DNA of 19,493 nucleotides from Proteobacteria bacterium UBA1858. Its GTDB lineage: Bacteria; Pseudomonadota; Gammaproteobacteria; UBA4575. The notes under the pieces are model-generated. The model had not been told where the DNA came from, made no database searches, and saw nothing but the letters and a program-made list of their open reading frames with translations. Positions 13,866 through 19,493 of this stretch are shown here, in pieces. The DNA lies in the NCBI GenBank assembly GCA_002338385.1, contig DDIE01000061.1:512-20004 (forward strand), written 5' to 3'. How positions within the stretch are numbered: position 1 is the first letter of the stretch; the number at the start of each line of letters is the position of its first letter. The position numbers and the translations under genes were made by a program.

Positions 13866-16463
13866 ATGCATAGCAGCGCAGAAATACGCCAGGCATTTCT
13901 GAATTATTTTCAACAGCAAGATCATACCCAGGTGGTCAGTAGTTCACTGGTGCCCGCGACAGATCCAACCTTATTATTCACCAATGCTGGCATGGTGCAA
14001 TTCAAGGATGTTTTTTTGGGTAAGGACACCCTGCCTTACAGCCGGGCAACATCCAGTCAACGTTGCGTACGTGCAGGTGGTAAACACAACGATCTGGAAA
14101 ATGTCGGCTACACTGCCAGACATCATACTTTCTTTGAGATGCTAGGTAATTTCAGTTTTGGTGATTACTTTAAATATGAGGCTATTCACTTTGCCTGGAA
14201 TTTTTTAACCCAAGAAATCGGTTTGCCAGCAGACAAACTCTGGATCACAGTGTTTGAAGAAGATCAGGCAGCAGAACAAATATGGTTGCAAGAAATAGGG
14301 ATTAAAGAAAGTCAGTTTTCCCGCATCGGAGCCAAAGATAATTTCTGGGCAATGGGTGATACCGGTCCATGTGGTCCTTGTACTGAAATATTTTATGATC
14401 ATGGTGACCATATCGCTGGTGGTCCACCGGGCTCGCCTGCCGAGGATGGCGATCGCTTTGTCGAAATATGGAATCTGGTATTTATGCAGTATGAGCGGGA
14501 CAAGGCAGGCCAACTACATGAGTTACCAAAACCCTCTGTCGATACCGGGATGGGGTTAGAGCGGCTGTGCGCGGTACTGCAGGGTGTGCACAATAATTAT
14601 GATACGGATCTATTTCAGGGTTTGATCGCTAATATTGCGCAACAGGCAAAATTAGCGGATCTCTCCAATCCCTCACTCAAAGTGATAGCGGATCATATTC
14701 GTTCCTGCAGTTTTTTAATTGCGGACGGGGTGTTGCCCTCTAATGAGGGGCGCGGTTATGTGCTGCGTAGAATAATTCGTCGTGCAGCCCGTCACGGCCA
14801 TCGCTTGGGCTTGCAGCAACCCTTCTTTTACACCCTAGTGGCACCACTGATCGACAGTTTGGATGGTGCCTATCCAGAATTAATTACTGCTCAACAACGT
14901 GTAGAGCGTGGCTTACTGAATGAAGAAGAACGATTTAGTGAGACGCTTGAGCAAGGGATGAAAATTTTGCAGGACGATATTGAACAGATGACTGCCACCA
15001 CGATTTCTGGTGACACAGTGTTCAAGTTATATGATACCTATGGATTTCCGGTTGATTTGACAGCAGATATCGCACGGGAAAAAAATCTCCAGCTTGATTT
15101 GGCGGGCTTTGAAAAGAATATGCAACAACAGCGCGCACGCGCACGTGACGCAAGTCGCTTTGGCGAAGGTTATGATGTCACGCTGGATATTAAGAGTAGT
15201 TGCGAATTTACCGGCTATGATCAGCTGCATAGCGACACACAAGTATTGGAAATCTTTACAGGTCAGCAGTCGGTTGAGGCCATCTCAGCGGGTGATGAGG
15301 CCATCGTCATGTTGGCGAGTACACCTTTCTATGCTGAATCTGGTGGTCAGGTGGGTGATACCGGCACTCTGCGCGGTGAGGATTGTGTTTTTACTGTCAC
15401 CGATACACAGAAAAAGAGCAATACCATCGCCCATATTGGTCAATTGCAAGCAGGGCGTTTGAGCACCCATAGTGCAGTCAGGGCTGAAGTTAATCAGCAG
15501 CGTCGCGCGCAAGTGATCCTTAATCACTCCGCAACACACTTAATGCATGCGGCATTGCGCCAGGTATTGGGCGAGCATGTGCAACAGAAAGGCTCGTTGG
15601 TGGCCGCTGAGCGACTCCGCTTTGATTTTTCCCATGATGCACCCGTGAGTCAGGCTGAGTTGACTGAAATTGAAACGATAGTCAATCGTGAGATTCGTCA
15701 CAATGCGCCGGCGCAGGCACAGCTGATGGCTAAGGATGAGGCCCTAGCCGCCGGCGCCATGGCCCTGTTTGGTGAAAAATATGGCGATCAGGTTCGGGTA
15801 TTATCGATTGGTGATTTCTCAGTTGAACTATGTGGTGGCACGCATGTGCAGCGGGCCGGCGATATTGGCTTATTCAAAATCGTTGCCGAGTCTGGTGTGG
15901 CCTCCGGGATTCGGCGCATAGAAGCGGTAACGGGTGATAATGCATTTATCTGGTTGCAGGAAACACTCCAGAGTTTTGATCAGCTGGCTCAGCAACTTAA
16001 TACCAATCGTGAACAAGCGGCAGTTAAAGTTGAGAACGTCCTAAAGAAATCACGCGAGTTAGAGAAAGAACTCAGTCAGTTAAAAGCAAAACTCGCCAGT
16101 CAGGCCAGCACTGACATTGAGAGTCAGGCGCAGGATATTGATGGGATCAAAGTTCTGGCACATAAGCTGGAAGGTGTCGATCCAAAAAGTCTGCGCGAAA
16201 CATTGGATCGGCTCAAAGATAAGCTCGGCAGTGCGGCAATCGTTTTGGCCACAACACAAGGTGAAAAAGTGAGTATCGTCGCGGGTGTCACTAAGGATCA
16301 GACCGCCAGAATTAAGGCAGGTGACTTAGTTAACGTGGTGGCTACGCAAGTCGGTGGTAAAGGGGGTGGTCGTCCGGATATGGCGCAGGCGGGGGGCAAT
16401 AACCCTGCTGCACTTGATCAGGCCCTGGCACAAGTACCCGATTGGATTAAAGGACAACTCTAA
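13866..16463 (+). CDS. alaS: Alanyl-tRNA synthetase
   Basis: An 865-residue class II synthetase that charges tRNA-Ala and edits mischarged serine and glycine. The aminoacylation core is at the N-terminus, with R69 and K73 in VRAGGKHNDL and the motif HHTFFEMLGNFSFGDYFK. The editing domain has its zinc ligands H554 and H558 (HSATH) and C656 and H660 (CGGTH). A coiled-coil stretch (about 700-740) leads to the C-Ala domain ending GGKGGGRPDMAQAGG. E. coli AlaS is 876 residues, so it is full length. ACAGGAAG is the ribosome binding site. The 67-nt gap from recX has a CATAAT box (13826-13831) with GTGACG at a short 15-nt spacing, a weak candidate promoter. lysC follows after 2 nt. Confidence 0.98.
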   Translation: MHSSAEIRQAFLNYFQQQDHTQVVSSSLVPATDPTLLFTNAGMVQFKDVFLGKDTLPYSRATSSQRCVRAGGKHNDLENVGYTARHHTFFEMLGNFSFGDYFKYEAIHFAWNFLTQEIGLPADKLWITVFEEDQAAEQIWLQEIGIKESQFSRIGAKDNFWAMGDTGPCGPCTEIFYDHGDHIAGGPPGSPAEDGDRFVEIWNLVFMQYERDKAGQLHELPKPSVDTGMGLERLCAVLQGVHNNYDTDLFQGLIANIAQQAKLADLSNPSLKVIADHIRSCSFLIADGVLPSNEGRGYVLRRIIRRAARHGHRLGLQQPFFYTLVAPLIDSLDGAYPELITAQQRVERGLLNEEERFSETLEQGMKILQDDIEQMTATTISGDTVFKLYDTYGFPVDLTADIAREKNLQLDLAGFEKNMQQQRARARDASRFGEGYDVTLDIKSSCEFTGYDQLHSDTQVLEIFTGQQSVEAISAGDEAIVMLASTPFYAESGGQVGDTGTLRGEDCVFTVTDTQKKSNTIAHIGQLQAGRLSTHSAVRAEVNQQRRAQVILNHSATHLMHAALRQVLGEHVQQKGSLVAAERLRFDFSHDAPVSQAELTEIETIVNREIRHNAPAQAQLMAKDEALAAGAMALFGEKYGDQVRVLSIGDFSVELCGGTHVQRAGDIGLFKIVAESGVASGIRRIEAVTGDNAFIWLQETLQSFDQLAQQLNTNREQAAVKVENVLKKSRELEKELSQLKAKLASQASTDIESQAQDIDGIKVLAHKLEGVDPKSLRETLDRLKDKLGSAAIVLATTQGEKVSIVAGVTKDQTARIKAGDLVNVVATQVGGKGGGRPDMAQAGGNNPAALDQALAQVPDWIKGQL

Positions 16464-16465
16464 AC

Positions 16466-17701
16466 ATGGCAGTAATTGTACAAAAATATGGGGGTACTTC
16501 AGTCGGCACAGTCGAGCGTATCGAGCATGTGGCAGACAAAGTGCTGGCGACACGTGCGCAGGGCAATCAGGTCATTGTTGTGGTCTCAGCCATGAGTGGT
16601 GAAACCAACCGTCTGCTAGGTTTGGCGACAGAAATTATGGGGCCTGCTCCGCATGGCCCAGAACTGGATGTATTGTTATCAACTGGCGAACAAGTCACGA
16701 TTGCCCTGTTGACCATGGCCTTAAAGAAGCGGGGCTGCAAAGCTGTTTCCAGAACTGGCTGGCAGCTGGAAATCAAAACTGATCAAGCCAGCAATAAGGC
16801 ACGTATAGAGAGTATCAATACCGACTTGATCCAAGACGATCTGGCTACAGATGCCGTTATCGTGGTGGCGGGGTTTCAAGGTATTGACCAAGATGGCAGT
16901 ATCACAACGCTTGGTCGTGGTGGTTCAGATACCACCGCAGTGGCTATAGCTGCGGCGATAGCGGCTCAGGAATGTCAAATTTATACCGATGTTGATGGTG
17001 TTTACACCACAGATCCAAGAGTTGAGCCCGATGCGCGTCGTCTTGAGCATATTACTTTTGAAGAAATGTTGGAGATGGCTAGCCTGGGATCAAAAGTCCT
17101 ACAAATTCGGGCAGTTGAGTTTGCCGGCAAATACAAAGTCCCCTTACGTGTCTTATCAACATTCGAGGACGGCCCCGGGACTTTGATTACAACTGAGGAA
17201 AATCAAATGGAACAAGCAAAAATTGCAGGTATCGCCTTCAACCGTGATGAGGCGCAACTGACTGTTAAAGGCGTACCTGATCAGCCAGGTATTGCGGCAA
17301 AAATTCTTGGACCAATTTCGCGCGCAAATATTGAAATTGACATGATCGTACAAAATGTTGCCTGGGATAATACCGCTAACTTTACCTTCACTGTGCATCG
17401 CAATGATTATCAGCGCGCGCTAGATATCCTGCAGACCACTAGTGATAAGCTTGGCGCGAATACGGTCAGTGGTGATGACAACATCGTTAAACTCTCTATA
17501 GTTGGGGTAGGCATGCGTTCGCATGCCGGCATTGCTAGCCAAATGTTTGAAGCGCTAGCGGACGAGGGTATTAATATACGCATGATTTCAACCTCAGAAA
17601 TAAAGATATCCGTAGTGGTTGATGAGAAGTATCTTGAATTGGGTGTGAGATGTCTGCATGATGTATTTGGACTATCTGGTAACAATGCAGACAATAAATA
17701 G
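16466..17701 (+). CDS. lysC: Aspartate kinase
   Basis: A 411-residue monofunctional aspartokinase, the first step of lysine, threonine and methionine synthesis. The kinase domain begins with VQK7YGGTSV and contains GRGGSDTTAVAIAAAI and YTDVDGVYTTDPR. Two C-terminal ACT domains (about 265-330 and 345-405, with KGVPDQPGIAAKI and VGVGMRSHAGIA) give feedback control. No homoserine dehydrogenase domain is fused. Length and order match Pseudomonas LysC. The ATG is 2 nt after the alaS stop, so the pair is probably translated from one message. An internal in-frame start with its own ribosome binding site lies at 17207. With a 2-nt gap there is no room for a lysine riboswitch. Confidence 0.97.
   Translation: MAVIVQKYGGTSVGTVERIEHVADKVLATRAQGNQVIVVVSAMSGETNRLLGLATEIMGPAPHGPELDVLLSTGEQVTIALLTMALKKRGCKAVSRTGWQLEIKTDQASNKARIESINTDLIQDDLATDAVIVVAGFQGIDQDGSITTLGRGGSDTTAVAIAAAIAAQECQIYTDVDGVYTTDPRVEPDARRLEHITFEEMLEMASLGSKVLQIRAVEFAGKYKVPLRVLSTFEDGPGTLITTEENQMEQAKIAGIAFNRDEAQLTVKGVPDQPGIAAKILGPISRANIEIDMIVQNVAWDNTANFTFTVHRNDYQRALDILQTTSDKLGANTVSGDDNIVKLSIVGVGMRSHAGIASQMFEALADEGINIRMISTSEIKISVVVDEKYLELGVRCLHDVFGLSGNNADNK
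17207..17701 (+). other. Possible internal translation start in lysC (regulatory beta subunit)
   Basis: Within lysC an in-frame ATG (17207-17209, M248) is preceded by GAGG at 17195-17198 with an 8-nt spacer, better than the ribosome binding sites of several real genes here. The product would be 164 residues comprising just the two ACT domains. Bacillus and Corynebacterium aspartokinases are known to make such a beta subunit from an internal start. The site is seen; its use is inferred. Confidence 0.45.
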
Positions 17702-17794
17702 TGCTTATGAATTAACTGAGTGAGCGTGCATCACGCACATGGCGAGAAATTAAATAATAAAAATAAAAGTAATCGTCGGCTAGGGGAGATTAAA

Positions 17795-17805
17795 ATGGAA
17801 AGGAG
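17795..17805 (+). promoter_or_regulatory. csrA ribosome binding site overlapped by two CsrA-type ANGGA motifs
   Basis: ATGGA (17795-17799) and AAGGA (17800-17804) are two adjacent ANGGA motifs, the core recognised by CsrA. The second is part of the AAGGAG Shine-Dalgarno sequence (17800-17805), 8 nt before the csrA ATG. CsrA is known in E. coli to repress its own translation through such sites. Autoregulation here is inferred. Confidence 0.45.
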
Positions 17806-17833
17806 AACTGGGTATGTTAATACTAACCCGTAG
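17795..17833 (+). CDS. Tiny reading frame in the csrA leader, overlapping the csrA start
   Basis: An ATG at 17795 opens a 12-codon frame (MERRTGYVNTNP, stop TAG at 17831-17833) that crosses the csrA start in another frame. It is preceded by GGGGAG (17783-17788) with a 6-nt spacer, a good ribosome binding site. If translated it would compete or couple with csrA initiation. Nothing beyond the initiation signals supports it as a peptide with its own function. Confidence 0.3.
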   Translation: MERRTGYVNTNP

Positions 17834-17999
17834 GGTAGGAGAGACCCTCATGATAGGTGACGAAGTCACAGTCACGGTGCTTGGTGTCAAAGGCAACCAA
17901 GTACGTGTCGGAGTGAGTGCACCTAAGCACGTATCCGTTCACAGAGAAGAAATATATGAGCGGATCAAAAATGAACAAGTCGTCAAAAATGATAAATAA
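17814..17999 (+). CDS. csrA: Carbon storage regulator CsrA (RsmA)
   Basis: A 61-residue post-transcriptional regulator that binds GGA motifs in message leaders as a homodimer. The sequence begins LILTRRVGETLMIGDEVTV, nearly identical to E. coli CsrA over this part, and keeps the RNA-binding VHREEIY segment with R44. Length equals that of the E. coli protein. The start follows an AAGGAG ribosome binding site. It lies 112 nt after lysC, and that gap is very AT-rich between about 17745 and 17772, which could hold its own promoter. The order alaS, lysC, csrA, tRNA-Ser is a known gammaproteobacterial arrangement, broken here by one glycosyltransferase gene. Possible targets in the window cannot be judged from sequence alone. 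Confidence 0.98.
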   Translation: MLILTRRVGETLMIGDEVTVTVLGVKGNQVRVGVSAPKHVSVHREEIYERIKNEQVVKNDK

Positions 18000-18058
18000 G
18001 TGCTGCTGACCTGGGTCAGGCTCGCAAGCAGCACAACCGACATTAACTGGTTGTGCTG
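18000..18058 (+). repeat. Overlapping inverted repeats after csrA (alternative hairpins)
   Basis: GTGCTGCT (18000-18007) is an exact reverse complement of AGCAGCAC (18027-18034), enclosing a small CCTG-GGT-CAGG hairpin. CAGCACAACC (18029-18038) is an exact reverse complement of GGTTGTGCTG (18049-18058). The middle arm is shared, so only one of the two stems can form at a time. They start one base after the csrA stop and the second covers the last codons of the convergent glycosyltransferase. Neither is followed by a T-run, so a standard intrinsic terminator is not supported, although transcript-end structure on both strands is plausible. Confidence 0.5.
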
Positions 18059-19176
18059 ACTAATAATTCAAATGTCTGCTGAGCACATAGAGGCCATGAA
18101 AAGTCCGCAGCTCTCTGCAATGCCAGTGGCTTACATGTAGGTGTTTTATGACTCACATTCTGAGTCATCACCTGCGCTAATGAAAGACTATCGCCCTGCT
18201 TAAAATAACATGCCGCCTGCTGAAAAATTTCTGGCATCGGCATGCTATCACTAGCAACAATCCTACAGCCTGACGCCATAGCTTCAATCGCAATGTTTGG
18301 GCACGCTTCAGTTTCCGATGCGGTAACAAACAAACGAGCATGCCGATATAACGCCTGCATGCAGGTTTTATCAACTTGCCCGAGCATGATGATTTGCTTT
18401 TTCAGACCTGTTTGTGAAATTAATTCAGCTAACATTTTGCTATAAGCCTTGTCGTCTGATTTGCCCGCGATGACCAGCCGAATATCATCCGCTATGAGCT
18501 GTTGTTCAATATTCTGTGCATAAGCCTGAATGATAATCTCACAATTACGATATGGCAGCAGTGAGCCACAGGTAAAAATGAAGGGATAATCAATGCCTAA
18601 ATTGGTTAAGATCTGAAGGTCTTCTGATGACTGTTCAGGACTGAAAGCATCGTCCCTGCCATGATAGATACGCGTGACCTTATCTGACTTGCCCAATAGA
18701 GTCTCGCTGTGGGTGTGCACATGATCCGATACGGCAATCACTCTGTCAGCCTTATTAATCGATGCGCTAGTCATCTGTTTCAGGAGTATATTTCTGAGCT
18801 TATTCTTAAGACTATAATGATAGTTGTGAAACGTATAAGGCTCCATGTTGCGCAACATAATAATATTCATTGTGCTGCTAATATGGGTATGAATTTGATA
18901 GGGCGTGAAGATACGATCAATATTATTTTGTTTGGCTACGCGGGCCAGATGCCGTCTCTCCCACAGCAGACGTCGAAGCGCGGAGCGATGACTATCATCC
19001 AGCCATATAATGTGCTCGGTGGGTGTATTAAGCCACTCAGCCTGATGCTTCATCATCAGCATGCAGCAGTCATGCTCGCTGGCTGCAAAGTGCTCAATCA
19101 GTAATGGCAACATGTTGCTCAGGTAAGCAATTCCTCCACCATTAACCGCAGATAAGCAATTGATAAGTATTTTCAT
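18043..19176 (-). CDS. GT4-family glycosyltransferase (GT-B fold)
   Basis: A 377-residue glycosyltransferase of the group 1 (GT4) type. The N-terminal glycine-rich loop NGGGIAYL (12-19) and the C-terminal donor-binding motif E290ACPNIAIE298 (EX7E) are clear, with GSLLPYRN and LVIAGKSDD marking the second Rossmann domain. Such enzymes usually build lipopolysaccharide, capsule or exopolysaccharide on the cytoplasmic face of the inner membrane; donor and acceptor cannot be told here. No signal peptide or membrane segment is seen. The ATG lacks a clear ribosome binding site. It runs opposite to the backbone and separates csrA from tRNA-Ser, so it looks like an insertion. No transposase or other polysaccharide gene is visible next to it. 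Confidence 0.88.
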   Translation of the reverse strand: MKILINCLSAVNGGGIAYLSNMLPLLIEHFAASEHDCCMLMMKHQAEWLNTPTEHIIWLDDSHRSALRRLLWERRHLARVAKQNNIDRIFTPYQIHTHISSTMNIIMLRNMEPYTFHNYHYSLKNKLRNILLKQMTSASINKADRVIAVSDHVHTHSETLLGKSDKVTRIYHGRDDAFSPEQSSEDLQILTNLGIDYPFIFTCGSLLPYRNCEIIIQAYAQNIEQQLIADDIRLVIAGKSDDKAYSKMLAELISQTGLKKQIIMLGQVDKTCMQALYRHARLFVTASETEACPNIAIEAMASGCRIVASDSMPMPEIFQQAACYFKQGDSLSLAQVMTQNVSHKTPTCKPLALQRAADFSWPLCAQQTFELLVSTTS

Positions 19177-19205
19177 AGTCGGTGAACAGTGGGATTAAGG
19201 CGTCT

Positions 19206-19214
19206 ATTATGCCA
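19206..19214 (-). promoter_or_regulatory. Candidate extended -10 promoter of the GT4 gene
   Basis: On the minus strand TGGCATAAT (19214-19206) is an extended -10 element (TG-N then CATAAT, five of six to consensus) about 30 nt before the ATG at 19176. No good -35 box is seen, which is acceptable for extended -10 promoters. Confidence 0.4.
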
Positions 19215-19250
19215 CCTCAACACATATTTTTACGCCATCAATGCTCGCGA

Positions 19251-19295
19251 GTTTATCATCATTGCCCGCCCACAGGCTCGCTCCCATTGATAAAC
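19251..19295. repeat. Inverted repeat with 8-bp arms
   Basis: GTTTATCA (19251-19258) is an exact reverse complement of TGATAAAC (19288-19295), with a 29-nt loop. The left arm overlaps the palindrome CTCGCGAG (19244-19251). The pair lies between the GT4 promoter candidate and the tRNA-side promoter candidate. Its role is unknown; chance cannot be excluded. Confidence 0.35.
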
Positions 19296-19305
19296 AGGAC
19301 GTAAT

Positions 19306-19335
19306 TTGCGAGACTCTGCATCCTTGTCACATAAT
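19306..19335 (+). promoter_or_regulatory. Candidate promoter reading toward tRNA-Ser
   Basis: TTGCGA (19306-19311, four of six) and CATAAT (19330-19335, five of six) are separated by 18 nt. This is the best sigma-70-like pair in the 274-nt stretch before the tRNA, with about 110 nt of leader. No better box closer to the tRNA was found by eye. Confidence 0.35.
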
Positions 19336-19356
19336 CTAAGTGCCAATTTGCTCCCT

Positions 19357-19397
19357 GAGGAAAACCTCCTCACACGCCTTGTGTGAGACAGAGTGTC
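19357..19397 (+). other. Cluster of three small hairpins before tRNA-Ser
   Basis: Three stems follow each other: GAGG-AAAA-CCTC (19357-19368), CTCACAC-GCCTT-GTGTGAG (19369-19387, a perfect 7-bp stem) and GACA-GAG-TGTC (19387-19397). They lie between the candidate promoter and the tRNA and show no coding frame of note. They may be part of the tRNA precursor leader, a terminator-like element without a T-run, or a small RNA; the sequence does not decide. Confidence 0.35.
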
Positions 19398-19450
19398 CAC
19401 AAGAGAAACTATGGGAACTCAAATAAGCTTAAGTGACTAATTGATGTTAT

Positions 19451-19493
19451 GGAGAAGTGGCTGAGCGGCTGAAAGCGCTCCCCTGCTAAGGGA
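19451..19493 (+). tRNA. tRNA-Ser(GCU), 5' half, cut by the window end
   Basis: The last 43 bases match the 5' half of bacterial tRNA-Ser(GCU). GGAGAAG is the acceptor strand, then TG, the D-arm (GGCTGAGCGGCTGAAAGC), and the anticodon stem-loop CTCCC-CTGCTAA-GGGA with anticodon GCT at 19485-19487. E. coli serV has the same anticodon arm. tRNA-Ser after csrA is the usual gammaproteobacterial order. The variable arm, T-arm and 3' end lie outside the window, so acceptor pairing cannot be checked. Confidence 0.93.

Noticed and set aside
16464..16465. A lysine riboswitch in front of lysC.
   Set aside because: Only 2 nt separate alaS and lysC, so no leader exists there.
17724..17736. Hairpin GCGTG-CAT-CACGC after lysC as a terminator.
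   Set aside because: The stem is only 5 bp and no T-run follows.
1..19493. CRISPR array, insertion sequence, integrase or toxin-antitoxin pair.
   Set aside because: No regularly spaced repeats, transposase or integrase motifs, or small paired genes of that type were seen on either strand.

Overview
The window looks like the chromosome of a gammaproteobacterium with moderate GC content. The main evidence is the gene order: fdxA, mutS, pncC, recA, recX, alaS, lysC, csrA and tRNA-Ser(GCU) form a backbone known from Pseudomonas and other gammaproteobacteria. CsrA is 61 residues and nearly identical in pattern to the enterobacterial protein, RF3 and RecA are of the proteobacterial type, and there is a DUF2970 protein. 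I cannot name the genus. The genes for glucosylglycerate, a compatible solute, hint at a salt-exposed or nutrient-fluctuating habitat, but that is inference.

Layout. Positions 1-992 (+) hold the 3' end of prfC (release factor 3) and a small DUF2970 membrane protein. Positions 971-4684 (-) hold a large AddB-like PD-(D/E)XK nuclease with a predicted iron-sulfur clasp, the 7Fe ferredoxin gene fdxA and an unrecognised 140-residue protein. Positions 4749-8578 (+) form a tight three-gene cassette: a HAD-IIB sugar-phosphoglycerate phosphatase, a GT81-like glucosyl-3-phosphoglycerate synthase and a GH13_18 phosphorylase that reads best as glucosylglycerate phosphorylase. Positions 8590-11154 (-) are mutS. 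From 11194 to 17999 (+) come pncC, thpR, recA, recX, alaS, lysC and csrA. Positions 18043-19176 (-) are a GT4 glycosyltransferase. A structured non-coding stretch then leads to a tRNA-Ser(GCU) cut by the window end.

How they work together. The cassette would make glucosylglycerate from an NDP-glucose and 3-phosphoglycerate, then recycle it to glucose-1-phosphate and glycerate. It sits between fdxA and mutS, which are neighbours in Pseudomonas, so it looks like an insertion into a conserved backbone. The backbone is rich in DNA maintenance (MutS, RecA, RecX and the AddB-like nuclease). The second apparent insertion is the GT4 gene between csrA and tRNA-Ser.

Most of the window is ordinary housekeeping. 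I found no CRISPR array, insertion sequence or phage gene. The points most worth checking are the osmolyte cassette, the csrA leader (two CsrA-type motifs and an overlapping 12-codon reading frame), the internal start in lysC, the uncertain recX start, the lack of a standard LexA box at recA, and the AddB-like protein with no partner nearby.
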